Assembly (NCBI GenBank): GCA_036874045.1
Contig: CM072335.1
Coordinates: 2,810,001-2,874,000, forward strand
Length of the DNA stretch: 64,000 bases
From: Cymodocea nodosa
Taxonomy: Eukaryota; Streptophyta; Magnoliopsida; Alismatales; Cymodoceaceae
Direction: 5' to 3'
Part shown: positions 25,801-35,204 of the stretch, in pieces
How positions within the stretch are numbered: position 1 is the first letter of the stretch
Layout: every line of letters starts with the position of its first letter
Program-made: the position numbers and the translations under genes
The notes under the pieces: generated by a model
Database searches by the model: none
Seen by the model: the letters and a program-made list of their open reading frames with translations, nothing else
Told to the model about the DNA's origin: nothing

Positions 25801-28800
25801 CCTCCAATTGGTGGCAGTGAGCAATCTAACCAACTGTTGTCTAATCCTCCTCTCTGCCTAGGAAAAACTTTCCACAAGCTCTTTCGTTGCTCTTCGAGGC
25901 ATTCTTCCTACATACAGGCATAAAAGATGGTAGTGGCCAAGTCATGAGGTTGGAGTTATTTTACCTCTACTCCAATCACTGACGCTAAACCATCAATGAA
26001 ACAAGCTACCAAGTTGTCTTGAGACATGTCGATTACTTTGGTGGCCAGTCCATCAAACTACTAAACATACTCATTCATTATACCTATCTATGAACATTTA
26101 TACAGTTGTTCTTTGAAGTTTTTGAGATGACTAATGTCATACCATGCGAGAAGATCAAAAATCACATCCATCTAGCGAACCACCTCTTGATTGCATTAGA
26201 GCAATTTCAGCCACTGTCCAGGTATGCCACAAAGGTTGACACCAACTACAATGACCTAGTCTTGTACTGGAATTTGGTGATAGGCTAATAGCTATTCAAA
26301 AGTGTTGATCCACTCCTCGGGATCATCGGCGCCATCAAAGATGGGGAAGTCCAACCATATTAGGGGAGGGCATCTAACACAAGGTGGGTACTAATTGTGG
26401 GCGGCGTTGGGACCGTCATTTCTCCTATGTTTGTTCTAATGAGAGGAAGAATGATCGTCAATTAAGAGGGACTCAACATTTTGCTCCACTATCTTGAGGT
26501 GAGAATTGACACTATCGAGCTAGGCTTGGAGGTGTTGAATCGCATCGAGCAATGTCTATTCGAACACAGGTCAGGACTATTCGTTGAATGCCATGACAGG
26601 AGCAAGCAAAGGACATAAGATCAAGGATTTAGGAGGGATGCACACCAATTTGTTGCGTAAAATACCTCAGTGTTCCCTCGACCAAGTGGCTCAGAGGAAG
26701 TAGTGATGTTGTTACAGCTCAATGTTGTCCAAAAAAGCTTGAATTGTAGGAGATCAGAGAAGGCAATAGAGAGAGAGATGAGATTCCATGAGAGAAGGAT
26801 TAGAAGGGGTCTATAAGGGTTTAATCATACCATCACTTTCCCTTAATCCATCTCCCACCCTTATTAGCTAGAATAATTGGATCCGATAACCTAGATATCC
26901 AATGGATATCCGATTGACGTCCTTTAGATGTTACATATACCTACTAAATTTTTACTCATACCACTCAAATTCCCATATTCCAAATTGCTACCAAATTTTG
27001 ATATTTTGGATTAATTTCTTTACCACACTTGTTCATCAAAGTGTAAGATTCTTCCTTATTTTCATCTACATCTAGGCATCAATGCAAAATCTCCAATTCA
27101 AAAACATTACATCTAGCATGTGCAACACTTTTTTCTTGTTTTCATTTTATTACATCTAAAGTCCAATACAATGCATAACTAAAGGGGACTCCAAAGAATT
27201 ATTTTCAGGATTTATGTTCATGAAAGGTTGACAAATTTTTACAACTATCAAACTAATGTTAATCCTCTTCTTTTATCTAAGCTTAGGACTGACTATGTAG
27301 GAGTTAAGCTATACAAATAGAGTCCAAACTAATGATTAAATAATGATATAAAATAAATTAATAGTGAGTGACACACATCACTCAGTACACCCCTACTAAA
27401 ATAAACAATAGCTTATACAATTTACTCAACATTAACAAACATGGAATCTACAAGATGGGCCACTCACAAGTCTAGGCCCACCCACCATCAATTTCATGAT
27501 GACTTCAACCAACTCACTAAAGGCCCATCCTCGACCTAAACAAGAGAAGCATGCCTAAAACAACTAATGATAAGGCCACAAAGACAAACCATGATTCCAC
27601 AAGAACCAACTACAAGACCATAGACCATTTTCTCTAACCATGTTCTCATTGCTTGGTGCCTAGCACCAAGCATTAACATAAGCCACAAGCAACTTCCATG
27701 GTGCTCTAAAACAAAATACTACCTTGTCATGAATTGCTCCCCTACATGCAAGGAATCCATTGAGTCCCACACTTCAATGTGGTCCTCTATTACAGGGACT
27801 TAAACTCTGTAACAACCACCTCAGGCCAATTGGAAACAACCCACTCAAAGCTCTCAAGTGATAGGGATTTGAACCCTATCATGCCAAGAGATTCAACCAA
27901 ACAATCCATCGACCAAAGATAATCAAGACCATGAATAAGTTATGACTCGACCATACTAGCACACATGTCACCACAACTCAATGATGACCATACACCTTCC
28001 TCAACAAACCATACTTACATAAAAGAAAATCATAAGCAAAACATACTTACATAAAAGATAGGCATTCCATGCCTCAAAAATCCACTAGTTCAAATAATCT
28101 AAGCTAATGATTTATCATTGTAAAGAAGATTTTGACTAATAAATACATCAACTAGGAGAAAAGAATTAATTAGTGCAAAAAAATTAAAAGAAGAAAAGGT
28201 AAGTTTAAAACTACTTGGTTAGGAATTGTAAAAAAAGAGTTAAGTTTATGTAATTTAACCAAGGATTTGACTACAAATAGAAATACATAGAAGAAAGGAA
28301 TTTATGTGACCGACTTCATGTAGTGAAATTATGACATGGAGTGCTATTGTATTGTAGAGTATATTTTAAGAGATTGCACGACAAACCATAAAGTGAACTT
28401 CACCAAGAACCCCATGAAAATATAGAGAAATAATTTGGGATTGGCATAGAAAAATCCATAGATAATTTAAATAGAATTGTCTAATCTGTTTCAAGTATGA
28501 TAAGGGTTAATCTTATTAAAGGTCATACTTGACTCTAGAATTAGTAACAGGATAGTTTAGTGAAACTTTGGTGGTAAGCTTAAACCTGTTCACTTGTCTT
28601 CTACTATCATTTTCATTGTTCTTGCATGACTCTTATCCAGTAATTATTCAGTTTGCAAATGCCAGATCTATCTTCAAAACCTTCAAGATCATATAAAATT
28701 ATCAGAATTGCCACAAGCTACCATAACATTCATAACTACTTTCATATGTCATGTCACATTCTTAGGTTGCATGTTTTAACTAAAACAGGCATATTTGAGA

Positions 28801-30281
28801 TAGTTAAAAATCTTCTGGTCTAAACTTCATTAAATATGATTTATACGCAAAATCACCACTCAAAAAAAGTTTATAGGCAGAAATTGCCATTTATATGGAG
28901 CATGAGCATAACAATGGAAGAAGATAAACAAAAACAACTATAGAAATGCAAAGATCTATCTTAAAGTCAACTCCAACCTGGTACCTTCAAGATCTCATTC
29001 AAGCTGTCCCCAGCCACAATCCTCTTCAGATTAAGGTAAAAAGCCTTCATCTATCTTAAGCAGCTACTGCAGGCACCTTTAATAACTGCAACATTTTAAC
29101 TACCTTTTAAAGTCCAAATAGAAGATCATTTTCTCTCAACAAAGAAAGCACTTTATTAACATGATAGCCATACGATGATCATATACAATATAGCTACAAA
29201 TTCTACAACATTTCCTGATAAAAGTACCTGTAACAACTAAATCTTGAACAGAAGATGGTCAAGATGGAAAGATTTAAGTTGAAATAAATAGCAAAGAATC
29301 ACAATTAGATACATCTATGAATCTATGCTTTAAAAGTAAGAAGCCATCTTGTGAAAATACAAGAAAGACATTTCAATTGTTTAAGCATACTTTAGAGGTT
29401 TGCAAACAAGTATCGTATTTCAAGATCACTTGTTGTTGATAGGTCATGGATGAAAAAATCTACCTAACCATGATACTATAACATTTGTTGCCGGTGCATC
29501 TTTAAAAGATGAAAGTCTGACATTTCCTTGAGCATGGTCATTATGTAACAATATGCTTTCTTGTAAATGGGGCTTACACATTTATATGTCAATTCCTCCT
29601 TTGGCATTGTTGGCCATGTATAAATCTAGGTTTCAAACGAGAAGACCAATACAGCTTCCAACACTTACCATTGTTTAATTGTTACAAAGGAAGAACTTGG
29701 AAAAGAAGATGTCAAGGATAACTTTATCATGTAAAATTCGAAGTGCTATGTCTCATGTGTAAATCACGTTTGCAGAGTATGGTTCCCTAAACATGGCATA
29801 CAGATGATGGAGCAATATCGGCCCTTGAATTGTGTGGTGGAGATTCTGAACTTATTACTTCCCTCTTCGTTAGCGGGGACAAAATTAATACTAACTTTAT
29901 ACCAAGGTTCAGATCTTTGTCAATGAAGGAATCTTCCGTTTTGTACAGTAAAGATCACGGGAACAAAACATAGAAATATGTAACCGACCCCACGTAGTAG
30001 GATTATGATTGTAATTGTTGTTTTGCAATCTTCATTCTAGAACTCTCCTGGCATTAACCGACCGAAATGCACGATTAGCAAGTAGAAAACACAAGTTGCA
30101 GGGAAAAAACACAGAAATATGTGCATGGACATTCCGAAGAGATTCATGCAGGAAGCGTAAAGATCGCGGGAAATGTGTTAAGTTACCGACGGGGACGAAG
30201 GGATTCTTGACGGACTTCTTCTGGCCGAGGGGATCTTCCAACTCAGGCGTGCCGGACGAGACGTCTATTTCCTTCCTCCAT
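10860..30281 (-). CDS. HIG1-domain protein (HIGD2/RCF1 type), two exons split by a 19.2-kb intron; possibly a pseudogene
   Basis: Exon 1 is 30187 up to about 30281 and exon 2 is 11029-10860 with a TAG stop. They join in phase 1 to read KNPFVPVG then [14 protein letters not shown], the start of the HIG1_N fold. Exon 2 continues with [11 protein letters not shown], which fits the family signature QX3RXRX3Q, then a second hydrophobic segment and the end KKTI. HIG1 proteins are small two-helix inner mitochondrial membrane proteins; the RCF1/HIGD2 type helps assemble cytochrome oxidase and respiratory supercomplexes and is often hypoxia-linked. Two oddities are seen. The only nearby ATG (30281-30279) is one base out of frame with the conserved reading. 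Family members usually have four more residues (F-x-x-G) between GLIS and NSQ. The gene may be a diverging copy, a pseudogene, or may start elsewhere. The intron is filled with retrotransposons in the same orientation as the gene. Confidence 0.7.
12305..13281 (-). mobile_element. RTE-type LINE, 3' part: C-terminal reverse transcriptase region and 3' end
   Basis: Read on the minus strand with stops and frameshifts ignored, this keeps RTE landmarks: a FIDLEKAYD-like stretch near 13.27 kb, an LTNVKT-like stretch near 13.16 kb, LIDESK then LELWRNTL near 13.0 kb, and KIAIH-x-LILYGLEC near 12.72 kb. The 3' end carries the antisense of the usual RTE tail (GGATTGGCTACATGAATC near 12340), close to a CAACA remnant at about 12.31 kb. 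It is heavily decayed, with many C-to-T type changes, and cannot be active. Confidence 0.75.
13282..14284 (+). mobile_element. Copia-like LTR fragment inserted in the LINE
   Basis: It starts TTGTTAGAATTTTAGTTTTG and ends near a stretch reading TTCACCTCCTCTCTTATGAA, typical of the LTR edge and its flank in plant copia (Tork-like) elements. The LINE reads ATGAAAA directly before it and AACCATG directly after it. Removing about 1.0 kb therefore restores the LINE sequence, which fixes the boundaries to within a few bases. No coding domain is seen. Confidence 0.55.
14285..14843 (-). mobile_element. RTE-type LINE, second segment: N-terminal reverse transcriptase
   Basis: On the minus strand this decodes to the conserved RTE stretch [10 protein letters not shown], then [14 protein letters not shown], then a degenerate [15 protein letters not shown] and [10 protein letters not shown]. 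These precede the catalytic core found in the 12.3-13.3 kb segment, so the order is correct for one element. Several stop codons are present. Confidence 0.75.
14844..15115 (+). mobile_element. TRIM (terminal-repeat retrotransposon in miniature), 272 bp
   Basis: There are two direct repeats of about 100 bp, 14844-14947 and 15024-15115. Each starts TGTT and ends TTCAACA. After the first comes TAACATCAAAGT, a decayed version of the initiator-tRNA-Met primer site TGGTATCAGAGC. Before the second comes the purine run GTGAGAAAAAA. Flanking five-base sequences ACTTA and ACTCA look like an aged target duplication. There is no coding capacity. It sits inside the LINE. Confidence 0.75.
15116..15432 (-). 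mobile_element. RTE-type LINE, third segment: linker between endonuclease and reverse transcriptase
   Basis: The minus strand gives a lysine-rich reading ([15 protein letters not shown] and similar) that fits the linker of RTE elements. It lies in the right order between the RT segment at 14.3-14.8 kb and the endonuclease at 17.0-17.8 kb. Confidence 0.6.
15433..16975. mobile_element. Solo LTR, about 1.54 kb, inserted in the LINE
   Basis: It begins TGTTAGGAAA and ends TTTTCCTAACA, so the ends form the short TG...CA inverted repeat of an LTR. Flanks ACCAT (15428-15432) and ATCAT (16976-16980) look like a five-base target duplication with one change. No second copy and no internal coding region are seen, which fits a solo LTR left by recombination. 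Confidence 0.6.
16976..17798 (-). mobile_element. RTE-type LINE, fourth segment: apurinic endonuclease domain
   Basis: On the minus strand the frame at 17717-17535 reads [20 protein letters not shown] and then [15 protein letters not shown], the APE-like endonuclease core of RTE elements. Further on come GDLNGYVG (near 17.43 kb), [15 protein letters not shown] and a decayed SDSNAS stretch. Above 17717 it continues as DFKLWY and [10 protein letters not shown] up to the gypsy insertion at 17798. It is a pseudogene with stops. Confidence 0.8.
17799..18113 (-). repeat. 3' LTR of the gypsy element
   Basis: It matches 26651-26935 along its length, with insertions such as a short AGCTAGAATAA stretch and a duplicated GGATCC area. 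Shared blocks include CAGCTCAATGTTGTCC and GATTCCATGAGAGAAG. Confidence 0.85.
18120..18339 (-). pseudogene. Gypsy pol C-terminus with chromodomain remnant
   Basis: The minus strand reads ISDKILDQ, a stop, [20 protein letters not shown], then PSSAT and [11 protein letters not shown]. This is the chromodomain tail that places the element in the chromoviruses. The same reading resumes upstream beyond the copia insertion (GPVDVA at about 22830), showing where copia landed. Confidence 0.7.
18340..18540 (-). repeat. 3' LTR of the copia element
   Basis: 201 bp, direct repeat of 22625-22825. On the minus strand it ends CTTTCTCA. Confidence 0.88.
18660..18960 (-). pseudogene. Copia RNase H remnant
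   Basis: The minus strand decodes to NPIS[17 protein letters not shown], then [21 protein letters not shown] and KRVEIDYHF. These are the conserved C-terminal RNase H landmarks of copia pol. The reading is partly out of frame. Confidence 0.7.
19414..20033 (-). pseudogene. Copia reverse transcriptase remnant
   Basis: The minus strand shows [11 protein letters not shown] followed by LYVDDIIF near 19.50 kb, the YVDD catalytic box. Upstream, in shifted frames, are [13 protein letters not shown]-like and LVAKDYHQ-like stretches near 19.9 kb, typical of the RT N-terminus. It is broken by several frameshifts. Confidence 0.75.
20440..20960 (-). pseudogene. Copia integrase core remnant
   Basis: The minus strand contains a decayed HT[10 protein letters not shown] motif near 20.77 kb, and then [18 protein letters not shown] and a decayed FG-type region. 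This is the rve core and the end of copia integrase. Frameshifts separate the pieces. Confidence 0.75.
21025..21669 (-). pseudogene. Copia protease and GAG-pre-integrase remnant
   Basis: An open minus-strand stretch covers a protease region in which the usual DSGAS-HHV motif has become decayed, then [10 protein letters not shown] and HIGCSHLF. A shifted frame near 21.1 kb holds the GAG-pre-integrase HH-CC area. Confidence 0.65.
22020..22429 (-). pseudogene. Copia gag (UBN2-type) remnant
   Basis: The minus strand reads [34 protein letters not shown] and [15 protein letters not shown], typical of the copia gag polyprotein. The frame starts with MASLEYHIW at 22385 and ends at a stop at 22020. 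It lies just inside the 5' LTR and primer site. Confidence 0.8.
22625..22825 (-). repeat. 5' LTR of the copia element
   Basis: 201 bp, direct repeat of 18340-18540. The primer-site complement (GATACCAT) lies immediately inside it, at about 22615-22622. Confidence 0.88.
23280..23822 (-). pseudogene. Gypsy integrase, longest surviving open stretch
   Basis: 180 codons on the minus strand remain open. They hold the integrase zinc-binding end (CATCQQNK), then [20 protein letters not shown] with the first catalytic Asp, [10 protein letters not shown] with the second, and [16 protein letters not shown] with the catalytic Glu. Upstream and downstream, frames are broken. Ty3/gypsy integrase is clear. 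Confidence 0.88.
24518..24811 (-). pseudogene. Gypsy reverse transcriptase, C-terminal part
   Basis: The minus strand reads [43 protein letters not shown] and [13 protein letters not shown]. This is the canonical stretch from the RT thumb into RNase H of Ty3/gypsy elements. The palm with the YxDD box (about 24.85 kb) is damaged. Confidence 0.85.
25600..26600 (-). pseudogene. Gypsy gag remnant with zinc knuckle
   Basis: With stops ignored, the minus strand gives [20 protein letters not shown] near 26.33 kb, the gag retrotransposon domain. A zinc-knuckle-like [14 protein letters not shown] follows near 25.68 kb. It is heavily interrupted. Confidence 0.65.
26651..26935 (-). repeat. 5' LTR of the gypsy element
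   Basis: 285 bp, direct repeat of 17799-18113. It begins TGTAACATC on the minus strand at 26935. Confidence 0.85.
26936..27010 (-). mobile_element. RTE-type LINE, fifth segment: start of the endonuclease
   Basis: On the minus strand this reads [19 protein letters not shown]. Skipping the whole gypsy element, it continues at 17798 as [11 protein letters not shown]. The join matches the N-terminus of RTE endonucleases, proving that gypsy split the LINE. The exact upper limit is unclear. Confidence 0.7.
27650..27672. other. Perfect 10-bp inverted repeat with 3-base centre
   Basis: TGCTTGGTGC, then CTA, then GCACCAAGCA. It could form a short hairpin. It lies within the HIG1 intron and has no clear link to another feature. 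Confidence 0.7.
28120..28360 (+). mobile_element. RTE-type LINE 3' fragment in the opposite orientation
   Basis: The plus strand decodes to [28 protein letters not shown] and RIYVTDFM-like residues, the C-terminal end of RTE ORFs. A GACCGACTTCATGTAGTG stretch follows, a decayed copy of the RTE 3' tail. Its strand is opposite to the main LINE, so it is a separate insertion. Confidence 0.6.
29982..30030 (+). mobile_element. RTE LINE 3' tail
   Basis: ACCGACCCCACGTAGTAGGA followed by TTGTAATTGTTG resembles the conserved RTE 3' end with its TTG-rich tail. It lies about 150 bp inside the intron from HIG1 exon 1. Confidence 0.5.
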
Positions 30282-32377
30282 TCCCTCGTTTTTTTTTTTT
30301 CCTCCTCCTCCCTCTGGAAGAAACGAGTAACAGAGTTCGAGTGGCGTTTCTCGGTGATTTACTTTTCAAAACCCTACATAAATGGATTCAAGAGCTTTTT
30401 TGCTTTTCCAAAACCTTGAGCATCATCTTCATCTTCACCTTCCCATCAATGCCATTCCTTTCCACCTTCACTTTCTCCCTCTTCCTCCTTCGTCGTCACC
30501 TTCCTCCTGCATCATCCCCTTCTCCTCCTCTTTTTCTCCTTTGTCGCTTCTTCCTCCTCTCCACTGCGCTGTGGCCCATGCCGTTTCCTCCCTTCCACCT
30601 CCTCCGTCGCCATTGCCACCCTCTTCGTCTCTTCCCCCTTATGCTGGCCCCCTACCAGCGTTGTCAGCATGAACTAGGGGCATTATTGTAATTAACCAAC
30701 TTCTGAAATAGGCACTTTTATTTCAGAATTTTTTTGGACCGTACGGTGCACGAGTTGGGCCGAATGTGGCCTCATAGATCCATGTAGACCAGGTTTGGGC
30801 TACTAGGCGTTCGAACCTAATATGGGCTTGAAAGGGAGGGCTGGTTTAGGTTTGGACTGGGTTGGGCTTCAACCCACCTGCTTCTGTAACACCATAACCA
30901 ATGATTAATAGAAATTTTTCTCAACTACTTCCCCATCCCCACGTTAATTGTGTAAGAGAGACAAGAAAAAAAGCTTTTTTAAAAGATAGCTTTTTTTATC
31001 TATAGTTAAGTTTTTTTTTAAATATAAAAAGATAATTAAGATTAAAGTGAAAGAACTCTAAATTATGTCACCATGATAGTAAGTAAAAAAAGTCATAGTA
31101 GAGATCAAAAACATAGATAATAAACAATACGTCTAAGAGATATTAGCAATATAAGTAGGGGATTTGTGCACATAGGTAACCATAAGAAATGAAAGGAGAA
31201 GAAAAGAATGGAAAAACAATTTTCATGGTTAATTTCTCCTTATAACGACCTGGTGTGTTTATTTTTCTTGCTCTGCATTGGAATCTATGGCTTATCTAAA
31301 TATTTTCTTGATAATTGTTAAGGTAATTAATGCTACCTATTTTTAGATAGAAATTTTGAAAGCTGGTGTTGAAATTGAAGTTTTAAAGAAAGTATAATCT
31401 AAATGAGGAGATAAAGTTTGTATATATAGGTAATCATGGGAAATAGAGGGAAAAGAAAAGAAAGGAAAACATTTCTCATGTTTACTCTTGTTTGTGCATA
31501 AATGAAATAGGAGGAAATGATTTTCCATCATTTTTTTGATATAAATGCTTTGAAGGGAGAAGGAGCTATGACTAAAAATAAAGGGAAGAAATTTTTTGCA
31601 TAAAATAAAGGAATAGTCTTTTAACAAAAAAAACCAAATGTAGTTAAGAATAAACATAGTTCACAAAAATGTACTTATTATTTTCCAAGCAAAAGTTACA
31701 CAAAAACACATAAATTTTTCATACCAACCTTTTTGCACAAGTTTATCTTTTACAAGTAATTTATTTTGAATGCAAAATCAAGTAAACACTCTTCCATATA
31801 TGACTGTGGAGTCCAAGTGTAAACCACCATTAACAAGAGTCTTGCAATAAGAATTATTAGTATAGAAACCACTTGCTGTTAAGGACCTATTTGTGTAATA
31901 AAAATGGTGGAAAAGAAAAGAACAAAAAAGTCTTGAAATGATGGAAAATGAAAATAATAAGAAATAATATATTTTTAGTCATATTTGTGTAGTTATTGAA
32001 AATGATAGAAAAAAAAAATGTAAATCATTTTAAATCTACTTAGCATTAATGATGAAGACTTAGCTAGAAACATAAGGTGCAACTAATTAATGTCATTCAA
32101 CATCTCATTGAAATATGTGTTAACTATCTAAGCCAATCAAAGAAAATACTCTTTTATTATATCACATCATTAGCTTTGACCTAACTGTAATAAAAAAATA
32201 AAAAATAATAAAAATTGTAAATTTTTCTTCGCCCCTTATATTTCTATCATCTTGTACTATTATTTCTATTATCAACAAATTACATGAAAAAATATTGAGT
32301 CATAAAATATATTTTCCTACAATTATATGATTGGTTTGGATCTAATAATCTTCTAATTTAATATCATCATTTTCTGC

Positions 32378-32404
32378 TATATATATATATATATATATAT
32401 ATTT
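32378..32404. repeat. (AT)n microsatellite
   Basis: Uninterrupted AT dinucleotides in intergenic DNA. Confidence 0.9.
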
Positions 32405-33759
32405 ATCTAGTAGTTTAGGAAATATTATCAATTGAGCATACTACTACTGTGCTGTACATTTGACATAGTAAGATAGGCAATTTGCATATTCACCTCTTTC
32501 ATTCTTCGAAGAATCATTTTTGTTCATCTACATCCATGATGTATGTGGTTACCTATCATGGTAAAGTTTTAATTTATCTCAATCCAATAACGAACATGAC
32601 AGCACATCATAGTTAACGATAACAAATCACAAACAATAAACTTGTTGAGAGAGAAACAAGGTAAAAAGAGAAACCTACCAAGGATGCGACATTCACTATG
32701 AACGCAACATACCATTTAAAGAGCATTCATCATATACCACTCACCACAACTTCAACGTACAAAATTATCATGTACAAACTACAGACCAACATGTTCATAA
32801 CACATCATAAAACAAAGTTCACATGTGGTAGACGATATCTTAGTTCTTCAAATTGTACTTCAACCTATTCAGCTGTGAGTCCAACAGAAATGCTAAGAAA
32901 TTACGTCTCTTCTTTTCATTCTCTAAAAACTACGTTCCCTGGAACATCTCCTCCTACGTAAGATTCATATTGACATGAAAGGCTGGTCAAGATCCCTTTT
33001 CGGTCTCGTGAAGTTCACTCCATGCAGGGAGCCCAAAGGGCACTTTCGTTCCAATCGTAATTAAACAATAAAAGAACCTGAAATATTGAAAGCATCGAAG
33101 TTCTCTCCATAGGTAATCATTCAAACATTCCCTCCCTTGATATGATGGTGCTTCGACGTACGACATTTCAAAGGCAACGTATGTCGCATGTTAAATATAT
33201 TATGTGTTATTTATTAAAAGCAACCGTACATCCAACCTCAACAAATATATTTTATATTTCATTAAAAATGTTAATATAACCACAGATGTAATTTTATCCT
33301 TGTCTATTTTGATTAGAAATTTTTGAATAATTTTTAAACATTATTTTTCAAATTTTATGCATCAAGGCTTGAATAAAGATTTAAATTCAAATCTATGATT
33401 TTTACTTGACAAGTCAAAGATAGACTAATTTAAAGTATATTTACAACTATTACTAAACATCTATTTCTATAAAAATTCTAAAGTTAAGTGTGTTTGGAAC
33501 GAAAACAATACCAAGATAGTTGATCACCTAAGAAGTTATTATATAGTATCTATAGATAATAGTGATGGTTCTGCCTAAACGTAGACTAAGTCATAGATGT
33601 GTACACTTACCTACTCCATATATTGACGTTGCGGGTCTTGTCTCTATCAATATACTCAGTCAAGTTGATGGATAGGGTTACTTAAAGTACCTTTGACTAA
33701 TTAGGAGTGTTTGTAAGACAAAATGTGTAGGTATTTGGAAACTAATTCAAAGAGAGTGC

Positions 33760-33985
33760 TATTTTAAATACCTAGAAATGTCTACTCTTGTAATCTTTCA
33801 CCTCTATGGATATTTTTTGTGTATATCAAGTTATTTAAGTACCTATGAAGTATCACATACTTTTACCTTTATAGATATTCTTAATGTATATTAGGTTGTT
33901 TGAATATTCATGGAGTGTCATTCGTTATCACTTATATAGATACTTTTAGTATTTACTATACTATTTGAGTATCTATGTAATGTCA
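33760..33985. repeat. Degenerate tandem repeat, unit about 65 bp, three to four copies
   Basis: Recurring blocks read roughly GTATCTATG-AGTGTCA-...-TTTATAGATATTCTTAGTGTATATTA. Clear copies start near 33827, 33893 and 33958, with a weaker one upstream. Copies differ at many positions. Confidence 0.6.
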
Positions 33986-35204
33986 AACTTAAAAAAAAAA
34001 AAGATAGACTAATTTCAACATGTATAAATCACTTTTAAGATGTAATACATATTTCATGCAAATTCCTATCTAAATTTTTGTCATGCACCGTTTAGTTCAT
34101 GAAAATATCCAGTGCAAAGGTATCATAACTTGAGCATGGCACAAAAAATGCACACAAAAACAATCATGAGGTAACAAGTTGTTATTACAACTTTGGGTAC
34201 ATGGGTTTCTTCCCACTTCATGAGGTGACAATTACGCACACCATCACCTGTTGAACAACTTCAATAGAAGGTTTTTCTAATTCTTTAATACATTTTTTCA
34301 ATTCTCTCTAGGGAAATCCCAAATTTGTTAAGAAAAATCAAAAAACATATAGTTAACACAGAGAGAGAGAGAGAGAGAGATAGAAGAAAAATCAATTTTT
34401 TTACCCCAAAGAGGAAATTGTAAAACATGATAAATGTGAGCAAGATGGACCACCGAGAAGAATCAAAAGTCACAGGCGATAGATATTATTAGACTTGGTC
34501 AACTGCAATTTCGAAATTAAATTTTTCTACTTGTGTCAATCATTGTCGGAGTTCTCAAATCTATTTTTGGAAAATCTTGTCAAAATCTTACTTGTCTGCG
34601 TCATCTCCCAATAGTCGTCGCTGCAATCTTCCTCCTTTAGATTTCAATGTAATAAAAAATCACGAGATTTTTGTTATATTATCAAATCAATTTGGAATTT
34701 TTTTTTCAATTCTGTATTGAATTTGGAAATCATTGGCCAGAAATCAAATTCTTGTACATTTAGCAATTCCGTAAAAGTTCAAAATCCCCTTAATTTTCGT
34801 TAAAATCTGTCATGTGGACGACGACGAAGCTTAAAAATTTATGTTCTCAAAATCATAACTGTGCGTGATTTAAGACTTTTAAAATCATCGTCAACATGTG
34901 TGGAAAAAGAGAGCAGAGAATGTGTTATTAGAGATATGTTTTTGGGAAATTTTCTTAGAAACACTTCTCATTTTTTAATTATTATTTTTTAACCATTGAA
35001 AATTTATTTATGCAATTACTCAATCCACTATGTATTAAAATTCTAACTTAATCTAAGTTATATTCATTAAGATTTACAACTTAAAAATTAGTGCTTTAAA
35101 TTTAACAGAAATTAGCCAAATGTAAGCGATTCAGATCAAAAATCAATACTTATTCAATTTAAGTAAATTTTTTTACCACATATTTGTAGTTACCTTGTTT
35201 CAAA

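Larger units (their letters stand above)
17799..26935 (-). mobile_element. Ty3/gypsy chromovirus, decayed, carrying a nested copia element
   Basis: Long terminal repeats lie at 17799-18113 and 26651-26935 (315 and 285 bp, clearly homologous with indels). On the minus strand they start TGTAACATC and end GCAACA. Flanks TATAT and TATAC look like a target duplication. Internal remnants on the minus strand run gag, reverse transcriptase, integrase, chromodomain, the order expected of Ty3/gypsy. The integrase and chromodomain are separated by the copia insertion at 18340-22825. Many stop codons and frameshifts make the element inactive. Confidence 0.85.
11030..30186 (-). other. 19.2-kb intron of the HIG1-domain gene
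   Basis: The donor GTAAC sits at 30186 and the acceptor ATCAG ends at 11030; splice phase and domain continuity support the pair. About 12.3-27.0 kb is nested retrotransposon DNA. The stretches 11.03-12.3 kb and 27.0-29.98 kb are AT-rich DNA in which I see no gene, apart from one short LINE fragment at 28.1-28.4 kb and a LINE tail near 30.0 kb. Confidence 0.65.

Noticed and set aside
30341-30691. Proline/leucine/serine-rich plus-strand frames next to HIG1 exon 1
   Set aside because: Produced by a CT-rich stretch that is probably the HIG1 promoter or leader; overlapping frames look alike.
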